A stretch of DNA of 63,414 bases from an uncultured Pelagibacteraceae bacterium (GCA_902596675.1 CACJUO010000007.1:1-63414), one strand, 5' to 3'; counted from the stretch's first letter, positions 36,077 through 45,247 are shown. Numbers and translations are program-made. The notes: generated by a model from the sequence alone, not told the origin.

Positions 36077-37003
36077 TTAAAATGTTAAATATTTTATTGC
36101 AAAAAATATAGTAGCAAATGAAGCAAAGGTTGAGATAAACAAAGCTTTAATGATATTTTCAGGACTTACATTATAGGCAGAACATAATACTACTGCAGTG
36201 TGTCCGCATGGGGCAACACTCACAAAAAATGCACCAGGAATATTTTCGGGTAGTCCTGCATCGAATAAGGTAAAACTAATTATTAAAAGAATGATTGGTG
36301 AAACAACTAATTTTAAAAAAGAAATAGAAGCAGTTAATTTATTAATAACTTTTTTTGTATAAAAAGATAATGTTATTCCAATAGCAAAAAGTCCTATTGG
36401 GGATACACATGCTGCTAAAACAGATAGAACGTAGTCAATTGGAGTATTATCTATCTTTATATTAAACAAAAATAGTAAAATCCCAATTACAATTGAGAAT
36501 ATCATTGGATTAAGAATTATATTTTTAACAAACGTTGTTAATTGAATATTTTTTTTAGTAGTCAATTCTAAAAAAAAAGCAATCACAGATAATAAAATTA
36601 CACCATCCATTAAAATTATACTTGTTACTTGTGTGATAACTTCAGTTCCAAAATATATTTTGGTGATTGGCAATAACAATGTTACATGATTTGAAAGTGC
36701 AACCATTAAAGCCCAAATTATTGATTCAGGAATAGGTCGTTTAAAAAATTTCGATGTAAACATAAATGTTAAAAATCCAAGACTACCCTGCATTAAGAAA
36801 TAAGAAATTATTTGTTTTAAATCAACTTGACCTATTTCACTTTGGGCTACAAATTTTATAATTAAAGCAGGAACTGCAACATAGAATAAAAATAAGTTTA
36901 AAACTTTTGCATGACCTAAATCGAAAATTTTAAATTTTCCAAAAACAAAACCAAATAGTGTGATAAAGATAAAAGGTGTTAACCCAAGAAATATTGAATA
37001 CAT
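36077..37003 (-). CDS. AEC-family transporter
   Basis: A 308-residue membrane protein with ten hydrophobic helices, of the auxin efflux carrier/malonate carrier (AEC) family. The C-terminal motif APCGHTAVVLCSAYNVSPE is the conserved crossover region with the Pro in the last helices. Bacterial members move organic acids such as malonate or malate, in either direction. It lies 4 bases after the TauD-type gene on the same strand, so it may move the substrate or product of that cluster. That link is inference. Confidence 0.86.
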   Translation of the reverse strand: MYSIFLGLTPFIFITLFGFVFGKFKIFDLGHAKVLNLFLFYVAVPALIIKFVAQSEIGQVDLKQIISYFLMQGSLGFLTFMFTSKFFKRPIPESIIWALMVALSNHVTLLLPITKIYFGTEVITQVTSIILMDGVILLSVIAFFLELTTKKNIQLTTFVKNIILNPMIFSIVIGILLFLFNIKIDNTPIDYVLSVLAACVSPIGLFAIGITLSFYTKKVINKLTASISFLKLVVSPIILLIISFTLFDAGLPENIPGAFFVSVAPCGHTAVVLCSAYNVSPENIIKALFISTFASFATIFFAIKYLTF

Positions 37004-37007
37004 TTTA

Positions 37008-37799
37008 TTAAAGTATTGTTATTCTATGAAGTATTCTGTTTCCTTTAAAAGGTGTAGCCTGATGGAGCATGGCTCTGTTATCCCAAATAGCAAGCTGATC
37101 TTTTTCCCATTCTAATGAATATTGAAAGGTTTTTTTTGTCTGATGATTGAATAAGAATTTCTTTAGTTCTTTTTTTTGTTTAGTCATATGTGTATTAAAT
37201 TTTAAAAAGTGCCCTGGGCTACAGTATATAGTTTTTTTATTTTTAATAGTTCTAATTATTTTATGTCTGGAAATCAGTTCTTTAGATATTTTTCCTTTTT
37301 CTTTTTCTCTCTCAACTGTTGTAATAGATATTGGTCCATGTGAAGAGTAGATACCTTTTAATTTTTTAAGCTTATTCTTATAATTTTTTGATAATTTTTC
37401 ATAAGCCAAGTACTGTGAAGAAAAGTCAGTATTAGCAACACCTTTTTTAGGTACTAGTTTTGAAAGTAACATCGTGTATCTAGGGGGTTTTTTTGTATAA
37501 GAGGAGTCTGTATGAAATTGTTCACCAAAACTAGGCCCTTTGTCAGTAGATTTTCGTTGTACAACAGTTATTTGAGGATATTTTTTATTTAAACCTTTCA
37601 ATCTTGGATAATTAGCTGGTTTACCAAATTTTTTTGCAAAATTAAGATAATTCTTGGAAGTAAGTTTTTGTTTTGGAAAATAAATCATTCCATACTTATC
37701 AAGTGTTGATTTAATTTCTTTTAATTGCTTCTTATCAATTTTATTAAGGTTGCAAATAATTTCTGCAGCCCTATTTTTTTTTGAAATTATCTTAAACAT
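37008..37799 (-). CDS. TauD/TfdA-family Fe(II)/2-oxoglutarate dioxygenase
   Basis: A 263-residue oxygenase that couples 2-oxoglutarate decarboxylation to substrate hydroxylation. The iron triad is His96 and Asp98 (QFHTDSSY) and His246 (LHQATPF), and the 2-oxoglutarate Arg is Arg259 near the C-terminus (ILHRITIL). Members hydroxylate taurine, carnitine precursors or aryloxy acids and often break C-N, C-S or C-O bonds through an unstable hemiaminal-type product. Its stop side adjoins the AEC gene, and its start overlaps the DMGDH-like gene by one base. A methylated amine is therefore a plausible substrate, as an inference. Confidence 0.87.
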   Translation of the reverse strand: MFKIISKKNRAAEIICNLNKIDKKQLKEIKSTLDKYGMIYFPKQKLTSKNYLNFAKKFGKPANYPRLKGLNKKYPQITVVQRKSTDKGPSFGEQFHTDSSYTKKPPRYTMLLSKLVPKKGVANTDFSSQYLAYEKLSKNYKNKLKKLKGIYSSHGPISITTVEREKEKGKISKELISRHKIIRTIKNKKTIYCSPGHFLKFNTHMTKQKKELKKFLFNHQTKKTFQYSLEWEKDQLAIWDNRAMLHQATPFKGNRILHRITIL

Positions 37800-40243
37800 T
37801 AAATATTTTTTATATTTTTTTGATTTAAAGGTTTTTTGATTATTGTTACAGGGTATTTTTTCTTTTCAACTTCAATAGATAAATTTTTATTAATCAAGTC
37901 TTCAATAGAATTTCCAGAGTTGACATAACCAAATGAAATATTTTTTTTAAAATTGAATGAATAATTTCCTGATGTTGTTCGGCCAATTATTTTATCATCT
38001 AAATAAATTGGCTCTTCATGAAGCAACAAAGGTTCTCCAGGTATGTTATCTTTTAATACCATCATGGCTAATAATTTTGTAGGTTTTTTATTTTTAATTT
38101 TTAATAATGCTTCTTTTCCAACAAAATTTATATTTTTTTTATAACTGATTGCAAAACTAAGTCCTGCTTGATATTGATTTTCTTCAGGTGATATATCATG
38201 TCCCCAATGTAAGAAACCACTTTCCATTCTCATAATATCCATAGCATGAGCACCACACAGTGATAAGCCATGATTTTTACCCTCTTTAATAATGGCTAAA
38301 AATAATTTTTTGCTTTCATCTATGTTTATATATAATTCAAACCCTATTTCACCTACATAAGATAATCTTTGAGCCCAGACTTTAACTCCGTTAATAGTAA
38401 CGAATTTTCCATGACTAAACTTTATACCTTCATTTGTAAAATCGTCATTACTGATATTAGATAGTAATTTTCTTGAGTTGGGTCCGTATAATCCTAAGCA
38501 TATTAAATCTTCTGTCACATCTTTAAAATTGACCTCTTCTGAAATATGTTTTTTTATATGAAATTTATCATGTTCTCTTGTTGCTGCTGAACCTATCACT
38601 CTAAAATAGTTTTTTTCAAGACAAGTTACAGTAACATCGGTCTCTATTCCTCCATCTTCATTTAACATCTGGGTATAAGTTGCTCTACCCTCAACATCTT
38701 TTATGTTTGCAGTACATATTTTTTGTAATTCTTCGTGAACATTTTGCCCCTCAAGGTCAAATTTTGAAAAAGGAGATAACTCAAATAATCCGACGTTTTC
38801 TCTGGCATTTTTAGTCTCATACTCAGCTGATGGATACCAATTTTGATAACCAAAACTATAATTGTAATCAGCCTTTTCACCTTTTAATGCATACCACATA
38901 GGTCTTTCAAAACCACCTGAGGTTCCAAAACAAGCTCCTAATTTTTTTAGCTCCTCTTGGTAGGGTAATACAATTTGGTTTCTTGATGTTTTATGTTGTT
39001 TAAATGGCCAATGCATTCCATATAAATCACCAAGTGTTTCTGTTACTCTTTCCATTATAAATTTTTTTGATGAATGAAATTTTTGAAATCTTTTAATATC
39101 TAATGAAAATAAATCTTCATTAATATGTCCATTAATTATCCATTCTGCAGTAACTCGTCCAGCACCTCCTGAACTTGCAATTCCAATACTATTAAAACCA
39201 CAACATGTAAAAAGTTTATTAATCTCAGGAGTTTCACCTAAAAGATATTGAGTATCAGGAGTAAATGATTCTGGGCCAGAGAAAAATTTTCTAATTCCTG
39301 CATTTTCCAACATAGGCAACCTGTGAAATGATTTTTGTAAATAAGGTTCGAAATGATCAAAATCATCTGGTAATTCACCAAATGAAAAATCATCTGGCAC
39401 AACACCAGTATTTTTAAAAGCTGGTTTTGCATTTGGTTCAAAAATTCCAACTAACATTTTTCCTGCATCTTCTTTAAGATAGAGACAATTATTATAATCT
39501 CTTAAAACTGGTAAGTTTTTTGGTAGATCTTTCATTGGTTCTGTGATCACATAAAAATGTTCATTGGGATACAATGGAATACTAACATTCATTTTTTCAC
39601 CTATTTGTCTAGACCACATACCTGTTGCTAAAACAACATATTCACAATCAATTTTTCCTTTATTGGTCTCAACTCCAACTATAGAATTATTTTTAACTAG
39701 AATTTTTGTTACAGGCGTTTTTTCAAAAATTTGTGCTCCTTCCATTCTAGCAGCTTTAGCTAAAACATTAGTTACACCTACTGGGTCAGCTTGACCATCT
39801 TTTGGCATAAAAACACTTCCAATAATGTCCTCATTATTTACAACAGGATATAAATTCTTTGTTTGTTTTTTATCCAAAACATGCACTTCAACATCAGATA
39901 GTTGAGCGGTAGTTGCTTGTCTCAACAACTCTTGCATTCTCTCTTTAGTGGTAGCTACTGTAATTGCACCATTCTGTTTTAATCCTATAGATAATTCAGT
40001 TTTCTTTTCTAATTCTTGATAAAGATCCAAAGTATATTTTCTTAACTTTGTAATAGTAGATGAAGCTCCTAATTGACCCATCAAACCAGCTGCATGCCAT
40101 GTAGTTCCAGATGTTAATTGGTCTCTCTCTAATAGAACTACATCTTTCCAACCAAATTTAGCTAGATGATATGCACACGATGTTCCAGCTACGCCACCTC
40201 CAATAACTACAACTTTAGTGCTTCTTGGTAAATCTTTATCCAT
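37799..40243 (-). CDS. Dimethylglycine/sarcosine dehydrogenase-like flavoprotein (DAO + GcvT domains)
   Basis: An 814-residue two-domain enzyme. The N-terminal DAO-type FAD domain (about 1-385) has GGGVAGTSCAYHL and the His of TWHAAGLM, the position covalently linked to FAD in mammalian dimethylglycine dehydrogenase. The C-terminal GcvT-type domain (about 425-800) would pass the released methyl group to tetrahydrofolate. It oxidatively removes an N-methyl group from a glycine derivative and gives electrons to ETF, which is encoded about 9 kb away. It is one of three paralogues here and the most AT-rich. Its partner is the TauD-type gene, not the ETF genes. Confidence 0.87.
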   Translation of the reverse strand: MDKDLPRSTKVVVIGGGVAGTSCAYHLAKFGWKDVVLLERDQLTSGTTWHAAGLMGQLGASSTITKLRKYTLDLYQELEKKTELSIGLKQNGAITVATTKERMQELLRQATTAQLSDVEVHVLDKKQTKNLYPVVNNEDIIGSVFMPKDGQADPVGVTNVLAKAARMEGAQIFEKTPVTKILVKNNSIVGVETNKGKIDCEYVVLATGMWSRQIGEKMNVSIPLYPNEHFYVITEPMKDLPKNLPVLRDYNNCLYLKEDAGKMLVGIFEPNAKPAFKNTGVVPDDFSFGELPDDFDHFEPYLQKSFHRLPMLENAGIRKFFSGPESFTPDTQYLLGETPEINKLFTCCGFNSIGIASSGGAGRVTAEWIINGHINEDLFSLDIKRFQKFHSSKKFIMERVTETLGDLYGMHWPFKQHKTSRNQIVLPYQEELKKLGACFGTSGGFERPMWYALKGEKADYNYSFGYQNWYPSAEYETKNARENVGLFELSPFSKFDLEGQNVHEELQKICTANIKDVEGRATYTQMLNEDGGIETDVTVTCLEKNYFRVIGSAATREHDKFHIKKHISEEVNFKDVTEDLICLGLYGPNSRKLLSNISNDDFTNEGIKFSHGKFVTINGVKVWAQRLSYVGEIGFELYINIDESKKLFLAIIKEGKNHGLSLCGAHAMDIMRMESGFLHWGHDISPEENQYQAGLSFAISYKKNINFVGKEALLKIKNKKPTKLLAMMVLKDNIPGEPLLLHEEPIYLDDKIIGRTTSGNYSFNFKKNISFGYVNSGNSIEDLINKNLSIEVEKKKYPVTIIKKPLNQKNIKNI

Positions 40244-40270
40244 GAATATATTTTTAAAGTATAATAATAC

Positions 40271-41329
40271 TTAAAAACAAACAATGTGGTCAATGTGAAT
40301 TGGTCGTTTAATACCAAATTTTTCGTCTATTTCATGCTGGTGAATATGGTGTGAATGAACAAATACAGGAATTTGTAACTCACTTGGTGTTTTTAAAGTA
40401 TAAATAAAATTTGTTCCTCTAAATTTACGATCAACGACTTCTAATTTTAAATTACTTTTATCATCATGTTCTAAATCTTCTGGTTGTAGTAAAAGTTTTA
40501 CCTCTGAACCATTTGGATAATGTTTAACAAAATTACCTTTAATTGTTCCAAGATCTTTATTTTCTAAACTATTTTCGCTTGTAACTTTTGCAGGAATTAA
40601 AATTCCTCTATTTAAAAAATTTACAACTTCTACTGAATTAGGAAAATGATAAACATTATAGGGATCATCAAATTGTTTAAGTTGTTTATTTAATATTATT
40701 CCGCATTTACTTCCCAAGTAAAACGCTTCGTATGAATCGTGTGTAACAATTATAGTTGTTATTTTGGATTTACTTAATAATTGTTTTAATTCAACTTGAA
40801 TTTCTTCTTTAAAGCTTTGGTCAACATTGGACAATGGCTCGTCTAATAATAATAAGTCTGGATTCGAAACCAAAGCTCTTGCTAGTGATGATCTTTGCGC
40901 TTCACCGGCACTTATCTCATGTGGATATTTATTTAATATTTTTTTTAAATTCAAAAATTCTACTATTTCTTTTGCATTTATTTTAATTTTTTTTTTATTT
41001 TTTTTTTCTGTACCAATTAATATATTTTTTTCAACATTGTAGTGTGGAAATAAACTATTGTCTTGAAAAGCAAGTGAAATATTTCGGTCCTCTGGCTCAA
41101 TGTGAATTTTTTTTGAAGATATAGTTTTATTATTGATAATTATAGAACCATTATTAATCTTTTCTAATCCAGCGATTGTTCTCAAAATCGTAGTTTTTCC
41201 TATTCCTGAAGGTCCTAGAAGACAAATAATGTCTCCTTCGTTTTGAACTGAAAAAGACACATTTTTAACTTTTGTTTTTCCACCAGCTTTGAAATCAACG
41301 TTATTTACTTCTAAAAAGTTATTAGCCAT
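40271..41329 (-). CDS. fbpC: Fe(III) ABC transporter ATP-binding protein (FbpC type)
   Basis: A 352-residue ATPase. Walker A is GPSGIGKTT, Walker B LLLLDEP and the switch His is in VTHDSYEA. The ABC signature reads ISAGEAQRSS instead of LSGGQ, so the middle glycine is an alanine, an unusual change. The C-terminal region (about 240-352) is TOBE-like. It overlaps the permease gene by 8 bases and completes the iron importer whose binding protein lies upstream. Confidence 0.9.
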   Translation of the reverse strand: MANNFLEVNNVDFKAGGKTKVKNVSFSVQNEGDIICLLGPSGIGKTTILRTIAGLEKINNGSIIINNKTISSKKIHIEPEDRNISLAFQDNSLFPHYNVEKNILIGTEKKNKKKIKINAKEIVEFLNLKKILNKYPHEISAGEAQRSSLARALVSNPDLLLLDEPLSNVDQSFKEEIQVELKQLLSKSKITTIIVTHDSYEAFYLGSKCGIILNKQLKQFDDPYNVYHFPNSVEVVNFLNRGILIPAKVTSENSLENKDLGTIKGNFVKHYPNGSEVKLLLQPEDLEHDDKSNLKLEVVDRKFRGTNFIYTLKTPSELQIPVFVHSHHIHQHEIDEKFGIKRPIHIDHIVCF

Positions 41330-42950
41330 TATTCTCTTTTAAAATATAATTTGACGTTATTGTAATAAAAAAGGCAGCAATTAAAATTAAAAATAATGAT
41401 GGTACCGCTGCTGCTTCAAGCATATCCTCTGATGCTGAGATATAAGCAGTAGTTGCAAATGTTTCAAAGTTAAATGGGCGTAGAACCAAGGTAATTGGCA
41501 ATTCTCTAATTATTTCAAGAGATATCAAAATTACCACAAATAATAATGAATTTCTTAAATATGGCACATGAATATTTAGAAATGTTTTTCTTTTTGAATA
41601 ACCAAGAAGATATGCGCTCTCATCAACTGAAACGTTTATTTTTTCATATCCTGATTTTATTCCATTGAAAGCTAGTGAGTAAAAACGAACAAAATATACA
41701 ATAACTAAACCTAAAATAGATCCGATAAATAATTTTTTAATTGATAAAAAACCTAAAGATTTAATTATATTCTCATCAAACCAGGCGATAAAGGTTATAA
41801 AAGCGACAGCTAAAATAACACCTGGTATGGCGTAACCTGAAATCGACAGTGTGGATAAAAAATTTAATGTTTTATTTCTTGAAACTCGATTTCCATAATT
41901 AGAAATCAGAGCAAATGTTATTAGAACTAAACTGGATAATCCTACTAAATAAAGTGTGTTTAACAAAAGATTAATTACATTTATGTCAAAGAAATTTTCT
42001 GGAAATTTTATTGTCCAATAAAGCATTTGTCCTAATGGAAATAGAAAACTTATAAAGAACAATAAAAAACAAAATAAAAAGGCAAAAAAAGAATTTGTTC
42101 CAGAAAGTTTTATTTTTTCTTTTTGTTTAAAAGCGCCTCTTGTATCCAAGTGATATTTCGCTTTTTTTCTAGATAGATTTTCAGTCAGAAAAAGAATAAA
42201 TATAAATAACAATAGAAAAAATGAAATTCTATTAGCAAAAGCTAGATCATCAAAAGTTATCCAAGCATTATATATACCTGTTGTAAGTGTATTAACTGAA
42301 AAAAAATCTACTGCCCCAAACTCTGCTAGTGTTTCCATTGCAACTAAAGAGAGACCAGCAACTATTGCAGGTCTGGCAGCTGGTAATATTATTGAATAAA
42401 AAGATTTAAATTTTGAAAAACCCAAATTTTTTCCAAGGTCTATTAAATTTTGTGATTGATATAAAAAAGAAGATCTTGCAAGAATATAAACATAGGCATA
42501 AAGAGAAAACGAAATAGATAATATTAAACCAAACATTCCATCAAACTTTGGTATACTTTTATTGTACTCACCATCACCAAATAAAGTCTTTAATATAGTA
42601 AATGCAGTGCCATAATTGTCAAAAAATGCAAATAAAGAGTATGCATAAATATAGGGTGGTATAGCAAAAGATAAAATTAATGCCCATTTAAAAAAGTTAA
42701 CTCCTGGAAATTTGTAAAAAGAGACTATGTAAGCAGATCCAACACCTAGAAAAAAAGTTAGTATTAAGACACCAACTAAAAGTGACAAAGAATTAAAAAT
42801 ATATTCAAACAAAAAAGTTTTTTTAAGTATGTCAAAATATCTGGAAGTATCTTCAAAAAAGCTAAAAGAGACTGTCAAAATAGGAATTATAACAAGCAAT
42901 GAAATAAGCAGAGAGCTTAAAAACCAGATGTTAAATTTGTTTGTAAACAT
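41322..42950 (-). CDS. fbpB: Fe(III) ABC transporter permease (FbpB type)
   Basis: A 542-residue permease made of two fused six-helix halves, the normal size for FbpB/SfuB. Both halves keep EAA-type ATPase-docking loops (LGKNLGFSKFKSFYSIILP near 175 and LLGYSKRKTFLNIHVP near 445). It forms the membrane channel for ferric iron delivered by the periplasmic binding protein. A 10-bp hairpin upstream separates it from the small Cys protein and fbpA. Confidence 0.92.
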   Translation of the reverse strand: MFTNKFNIWFLSSLLISLLVIIPILTVSFSFFEDTSRYFDILKKTFLFEYIFNSLSLLVGVLILTFFLGVGSAYIVSFYKFPGVNFFKWALILSFAIPPYIYAYSLFAFFDNYGTAFTILKTLFGDGEYNKSIPKFDGMFGLILSISFSLYAYVYILARSSFLYQSQNLIDLGKNLGFSKFKSFYSIILPAARPAIVAGLSLVAMETLAEFGAVDFFSVNTLTTGIYNAWITFDDLAFANRISFFLLLFIFILFLTENLSRKKAKYHLDTRGAFKQKEKIKLSGTNSFFAFLFCFLLFFISFLFPLGQMLYWTIKFPENFFDINVINLLLNTLYLVGLSSLVLITFALISNYGNRVSRNKTLNFLSTLSISGYAIPGVILAVAFITFIAWFDENIIKSLGFLSIKKLFIGSILGLVIVYFVRFYSLAFNGIKSGYEKINVSVDESAYLLGYSKRKTFLNIHVPYLRNSLLFVVILISLEIIRELPITLVLRPFNFETFATTAYISASEDMLEAAAVPSLFLILIAAFFITITSNYILKENNG

Positions 42951-43000
42951 AGAGATATTTGTAATTTAAATGACCTATATAGTCTCTTTTAATATTTTTA

Positions 43001-43031
43001 AAAGTGCCTACGAAGGATGCATAGGCACTTT
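43001..43031 (-). promoter_or_regulatory. Perfect 10-bp hairpin between the iron-binding-protein unit and fbpB
   Basis: AAAGTGCCTA (43001-43010) pairs with TAGGCACTTT (43022-43031) around an 11-base loop. Only a short, interrupted U stretch follows on the minus strand, so it is a weak terminator at best. It may act as an mRNA-stability or processing structure that favours the fbpA part of the message. Confidence 0.65.
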
Positions 43032-43043
43032 AATTAAGAAAAG

Positions 43044-43193
43044 TCAGATATTGAATACCTTTGAAATGTGCGGAAAATCTTTAGTACTTATCTCTGATAA
43101 TTTCCTTTTATTTATTCTTTTGTTAATTTTTTTACACTCCTCAGCACATGGTACACATGCATTGGCTGATTTATTTAAATTAACCTCAGACAT
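43044..43193 (-). CDS. Small Cys-containing protein inside the iron importer operon
   Basis: A 49-residue protein starting at ATG 43193, lying between fbpA and the hairpin before fbpB. It is hydrophilic and basic with a cluster ACVPCAEECKK, three Cys within seven residues, followed by KINKRINKRK. A longer TTG-started version would overlap the fbpA stop. No signal peptide is visible, so it would be cytoplasmic. The operon position suggests iron handling or sensing. I know no family for it and it may be chance. Confidence 0.5.
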   Translation of the reverse strand: MSEVNLNKSANACVPCAEECKKINKRINKRKLSEISTKDFPHISKVFNI

Positions 43194-43216
43194 AAATTTT
43201 TTTTTTACTTTCAATG

Positions 43217-44245
43217 TTACTTCCAACCAGCAGCCGTCATCACCTCTAAGGCGTCAGCTTGCTTTGCTCCATAACTAGCAACACTCGTTGTTAGATCTTG
43301 TTTAAAATCTAAACCTAAGTTGTTTACTACCAATGGACTTGGTGAAACTCCAGCTATCATTGGAAACTCAAAAGTATTATTTGTAAAGTGTTCTTGAGCT
43401 TCTGGTGATAATAAGAAATCAACAAGTGCAATTGCATTAGTTTTATTGGGCGCTCCTTTAACTAAAGCTGCACAACTTATATTCATGTGTGTTCCTCTAT
43501 CATTCTGATTAGGAAAAAAAGCTTTAACTTTTTTTGCAGCTTCTTGTTGTTCAGGTCCTTTATTCCCAGATAACATCAAAGCTAAGTAATAAGTATTTGC
43601 AACAGCAATATCAGCTTCTCCTGCTGCTACAGCCATAATTTGTGCTCTATCATTTCCTTTTGGATCTCTTGCCATGTTTGCAACAACTCCTTTAGCCCAT
43701 TCACGTGCAGCTTTTTTTCCATTATTTTTAACTAATGAAGCTACAAGAGATTTGTTATAAATGTTGCTAGAAGCTCTAATTGCAATTCTGCCTTTCCATT
43801 TTGGATCAGCTAAACTTTCATAAGTTAACCCTGACAACTCAGCACCACTTACTCTTTCTGGTGAGTAGTAAACAATTCTTGCTCTTTTTGCTACTCCAAC
43901 CCAGTGTGTAGTTCTAAAACTTTTTGGTACAGATGATTTAATTGTAGATGAAACTAAGCCTGATTGAGTCATTCCTTTTGCTTTAAATGCACCACATCTT
44001 CCAGCGTCAGCAGTTATGTAAAGATCGGCAGCTGAATCAGCGCCTTCTTCGATCATTCTTTTTTCTAAAGCACCAGCCTTACCATTGATTAAGTTTACTT
44101 TAATTCCTGTTGCTGCTGTAAATTTACTATAAAGTTCTGCATCAGCTTTATAATGTCTTGCATTAAAAATATTTACCTCATTTGCTATTGCAAAGTTTGA
44201 TGCAAATAAGGATAAGATTAATGCCGATATTGTCAATTTTTTCAT
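43217..44245 (-). CDS. fbpA: Fe(III) ABC transporter periplasmic binding protein (FbpA type)
   Basis: A 342-residue periplasmic protein with signal peptide (about 1-21, ending AIA). The mature start VNIFNARHYKADAELYSKF is the family pattern, and the adjacent iron-binding tyrosines are in ANTYYLALM (about residue 195). It binds ferric ion and delivers it to FbpBC. The ATG is preceded by AGAGAGA, a promoter with TATAAT and a Fur-type operator. The gene therefore looks directly iron-regulated. Iron-stress induction of the SAR11 homologue is established knowledge as I recall it. Confidence 0.94.
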   Translation of the reverse strand: MKKLTISALILSLFASNFAIANEVNIFNARHYKADAELYSKFTAATGIKVNLINGKAGALEKRMIEEGADSAADLYITADAGRCGAFKAKGMTQSGLVSSTIKSSVPKSFRTTHWVGVAKRARIVYYSPERVSGAELSGLTYESLADPKWKGRIAIRASSNIYNKSLVASLVKNNGKKAAREWAKGVVANMARDPKGNDRAQIMAVAAGEADIAVANTYYLALMLSGNKGPEQQEAAKKVKAFFPNQNDRGTHMNISCAALVKGAPNKTNAIALVDFLLSPEAQEHFTNNTFEFPMIAGVSPSPLVVNNLGLDFKQDLTTSVASYGAKQADALEVMTAAGWK

Positions 44246-44271
44246 ATATCTCTCTCTTTTAGTTTTTATAA

Positions 44272-44300
44272 ATTATAATGATTTTGATAACTATTCGCAA
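44272..44300 (-). promoter_or_regulatory. Promoter of the iron importer operon
   Basis: On the minus strand a TTGCGA -35 (44300-44295) and a perfect TATAAT -10 (44277-44272) are 17 bases apart. The predicted start of transcription is about 20 bases before the fbpA ATG. The Fur-type box abuts the -35. Confidence 0.65.
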
Positions 44301-44315
44301 TGATAATGATTATCA
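44301..44315 (-). promoter_or_regulatory. Fur-type operator (perfect 7-1-7 inverted repeat)
   Basis: TGATAATGATTATCA matches the classical 7-1-7 Fur recognition repeat with no mismatch and adjoins the -35 element of fbpA. It predicts repression by Fur or a related Fur-family regulator when iron is plentiful. No fur gene lies in the window. Confidence 0.82.
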
Positions 44316-44356
44316 ATCGCATTAATGACGCACTTAACGCCTATATTATTGATATT

Positions 44357-45247
44357 TTAAGACTTAAATTCTGAAATTTTACTATAAAGAAAGTTTCTGA
44401 AGGTTGTCACTCTAGCTACATTTTTCAAAGATTCTGGAAAGACAAAGTGAGCCTCTGTAATCGGACCCTCAACACTGGGTAGAACTTTAATTACATTTCG
44501 AGATAAAGAAACTAAATAGTCTGGAAGAGCCGCAAGGCCTACACCACTTTCGACTGCTAACAGTAAACCCATAACGCTATTTACTTTCATAACAGGTTTT
44601 CTTTTTTTATTATCTTTTATACCAAGTTTTAATGCCCAATCTGGGTTAAACACTGGTGATGGGGCTCCTCTACCAAATGATATAAAGTTATGCTTGCTTA
44701 AATCATTAATAGATTTAGGCATGCCATGTTTTTCAAGATACTTATTTGAGCCATATATATGATAATTTATATCCATTAGTTTTCTTTGAATATAATTTAG
44801 TTGTTTTGGTCTTCTCATAAATATTCCAATATCGGCTTGTCTTGTACTTAAATCTAACTCTTTATCGTCAAAAATTAATTCTATTTCAATTTCTGGATTT
44901 AATTGCATAAACTCTTGAATTCTTGGGGTTAACCAGTGAGTACCAAAACTTCTAACAGTTGTAATTGTTAGTTTTCCAGTTGGTTTATGTTTTTGATCTC
45001 CTAAAGTTGTTTCTACCTCCTTTAGTTTACTAATAACTTCATGTGCAGTTTTATAAACATATTCACCATTTTCTGTGAGCGTTAATCCTCTTGCATGTCT
45101 TTCAAATAACTTTACTTTTAAATCTTCTTCTAAAGATTGAATTTGTCTACTAATTGCAGATTGGCTTAGATTTAAAATTACAGTAGCGCTTGTAAAACTA
45201 CCAGCTTCAGCTACTGCATGAAAAATTTTTAATTTGTCCCAATCCAT
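44357..45247 (-). CDS. LysR-family transcriptional regulator
   Basis: A 296-residue regulator with an N-terminal winged helix-turn-helix (about 1-60; FTSATVILNLSQSAISRQI and LFERHARGLTLTENG). A LysR effector domain spans about 90-290. It overlaps the acrylyl-CoA-reductase-like gene by one base on the same strand, which is unusual because most LysR genes are divergent from their targets. It may be made together with that reductase. The target genes and effector are not evident. Confidence 0.92.
   Translation of the reverse strand: MDWDKLKIFHAVAEAGSFTSATVILNLSQSAISRQIQSLEEDLKVKLFERHARGLTLTENGEYVYKTAHEVISKLKEVETTLGDQKHKPTGKLTITTVRSFGTHWLTPRIQEFMQLNPEIEIELIFDDKELDLSTRQADIGIFMRRPKQLNYIQRKLMDINYHIYGSNKYLEKHGMPKSINDLSKHNFISFGRGAPSPVFNPDWALKLGIKDNKKRKPVMKVNSVMGLLLAVESGVGLAALPDYLVSLSRNVIKVLPSVEGPITEAHFVFPESLKNVARVTTFRNFLYSKISEFKS

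Noticed and set aside
43001..43031. Hairpin before fbpB as a full intrinsic terminator
   Set aside because: The stem is perfect but the following U-tract on the minus strand is interrupted, so I list it as a regulatory hairpin only.
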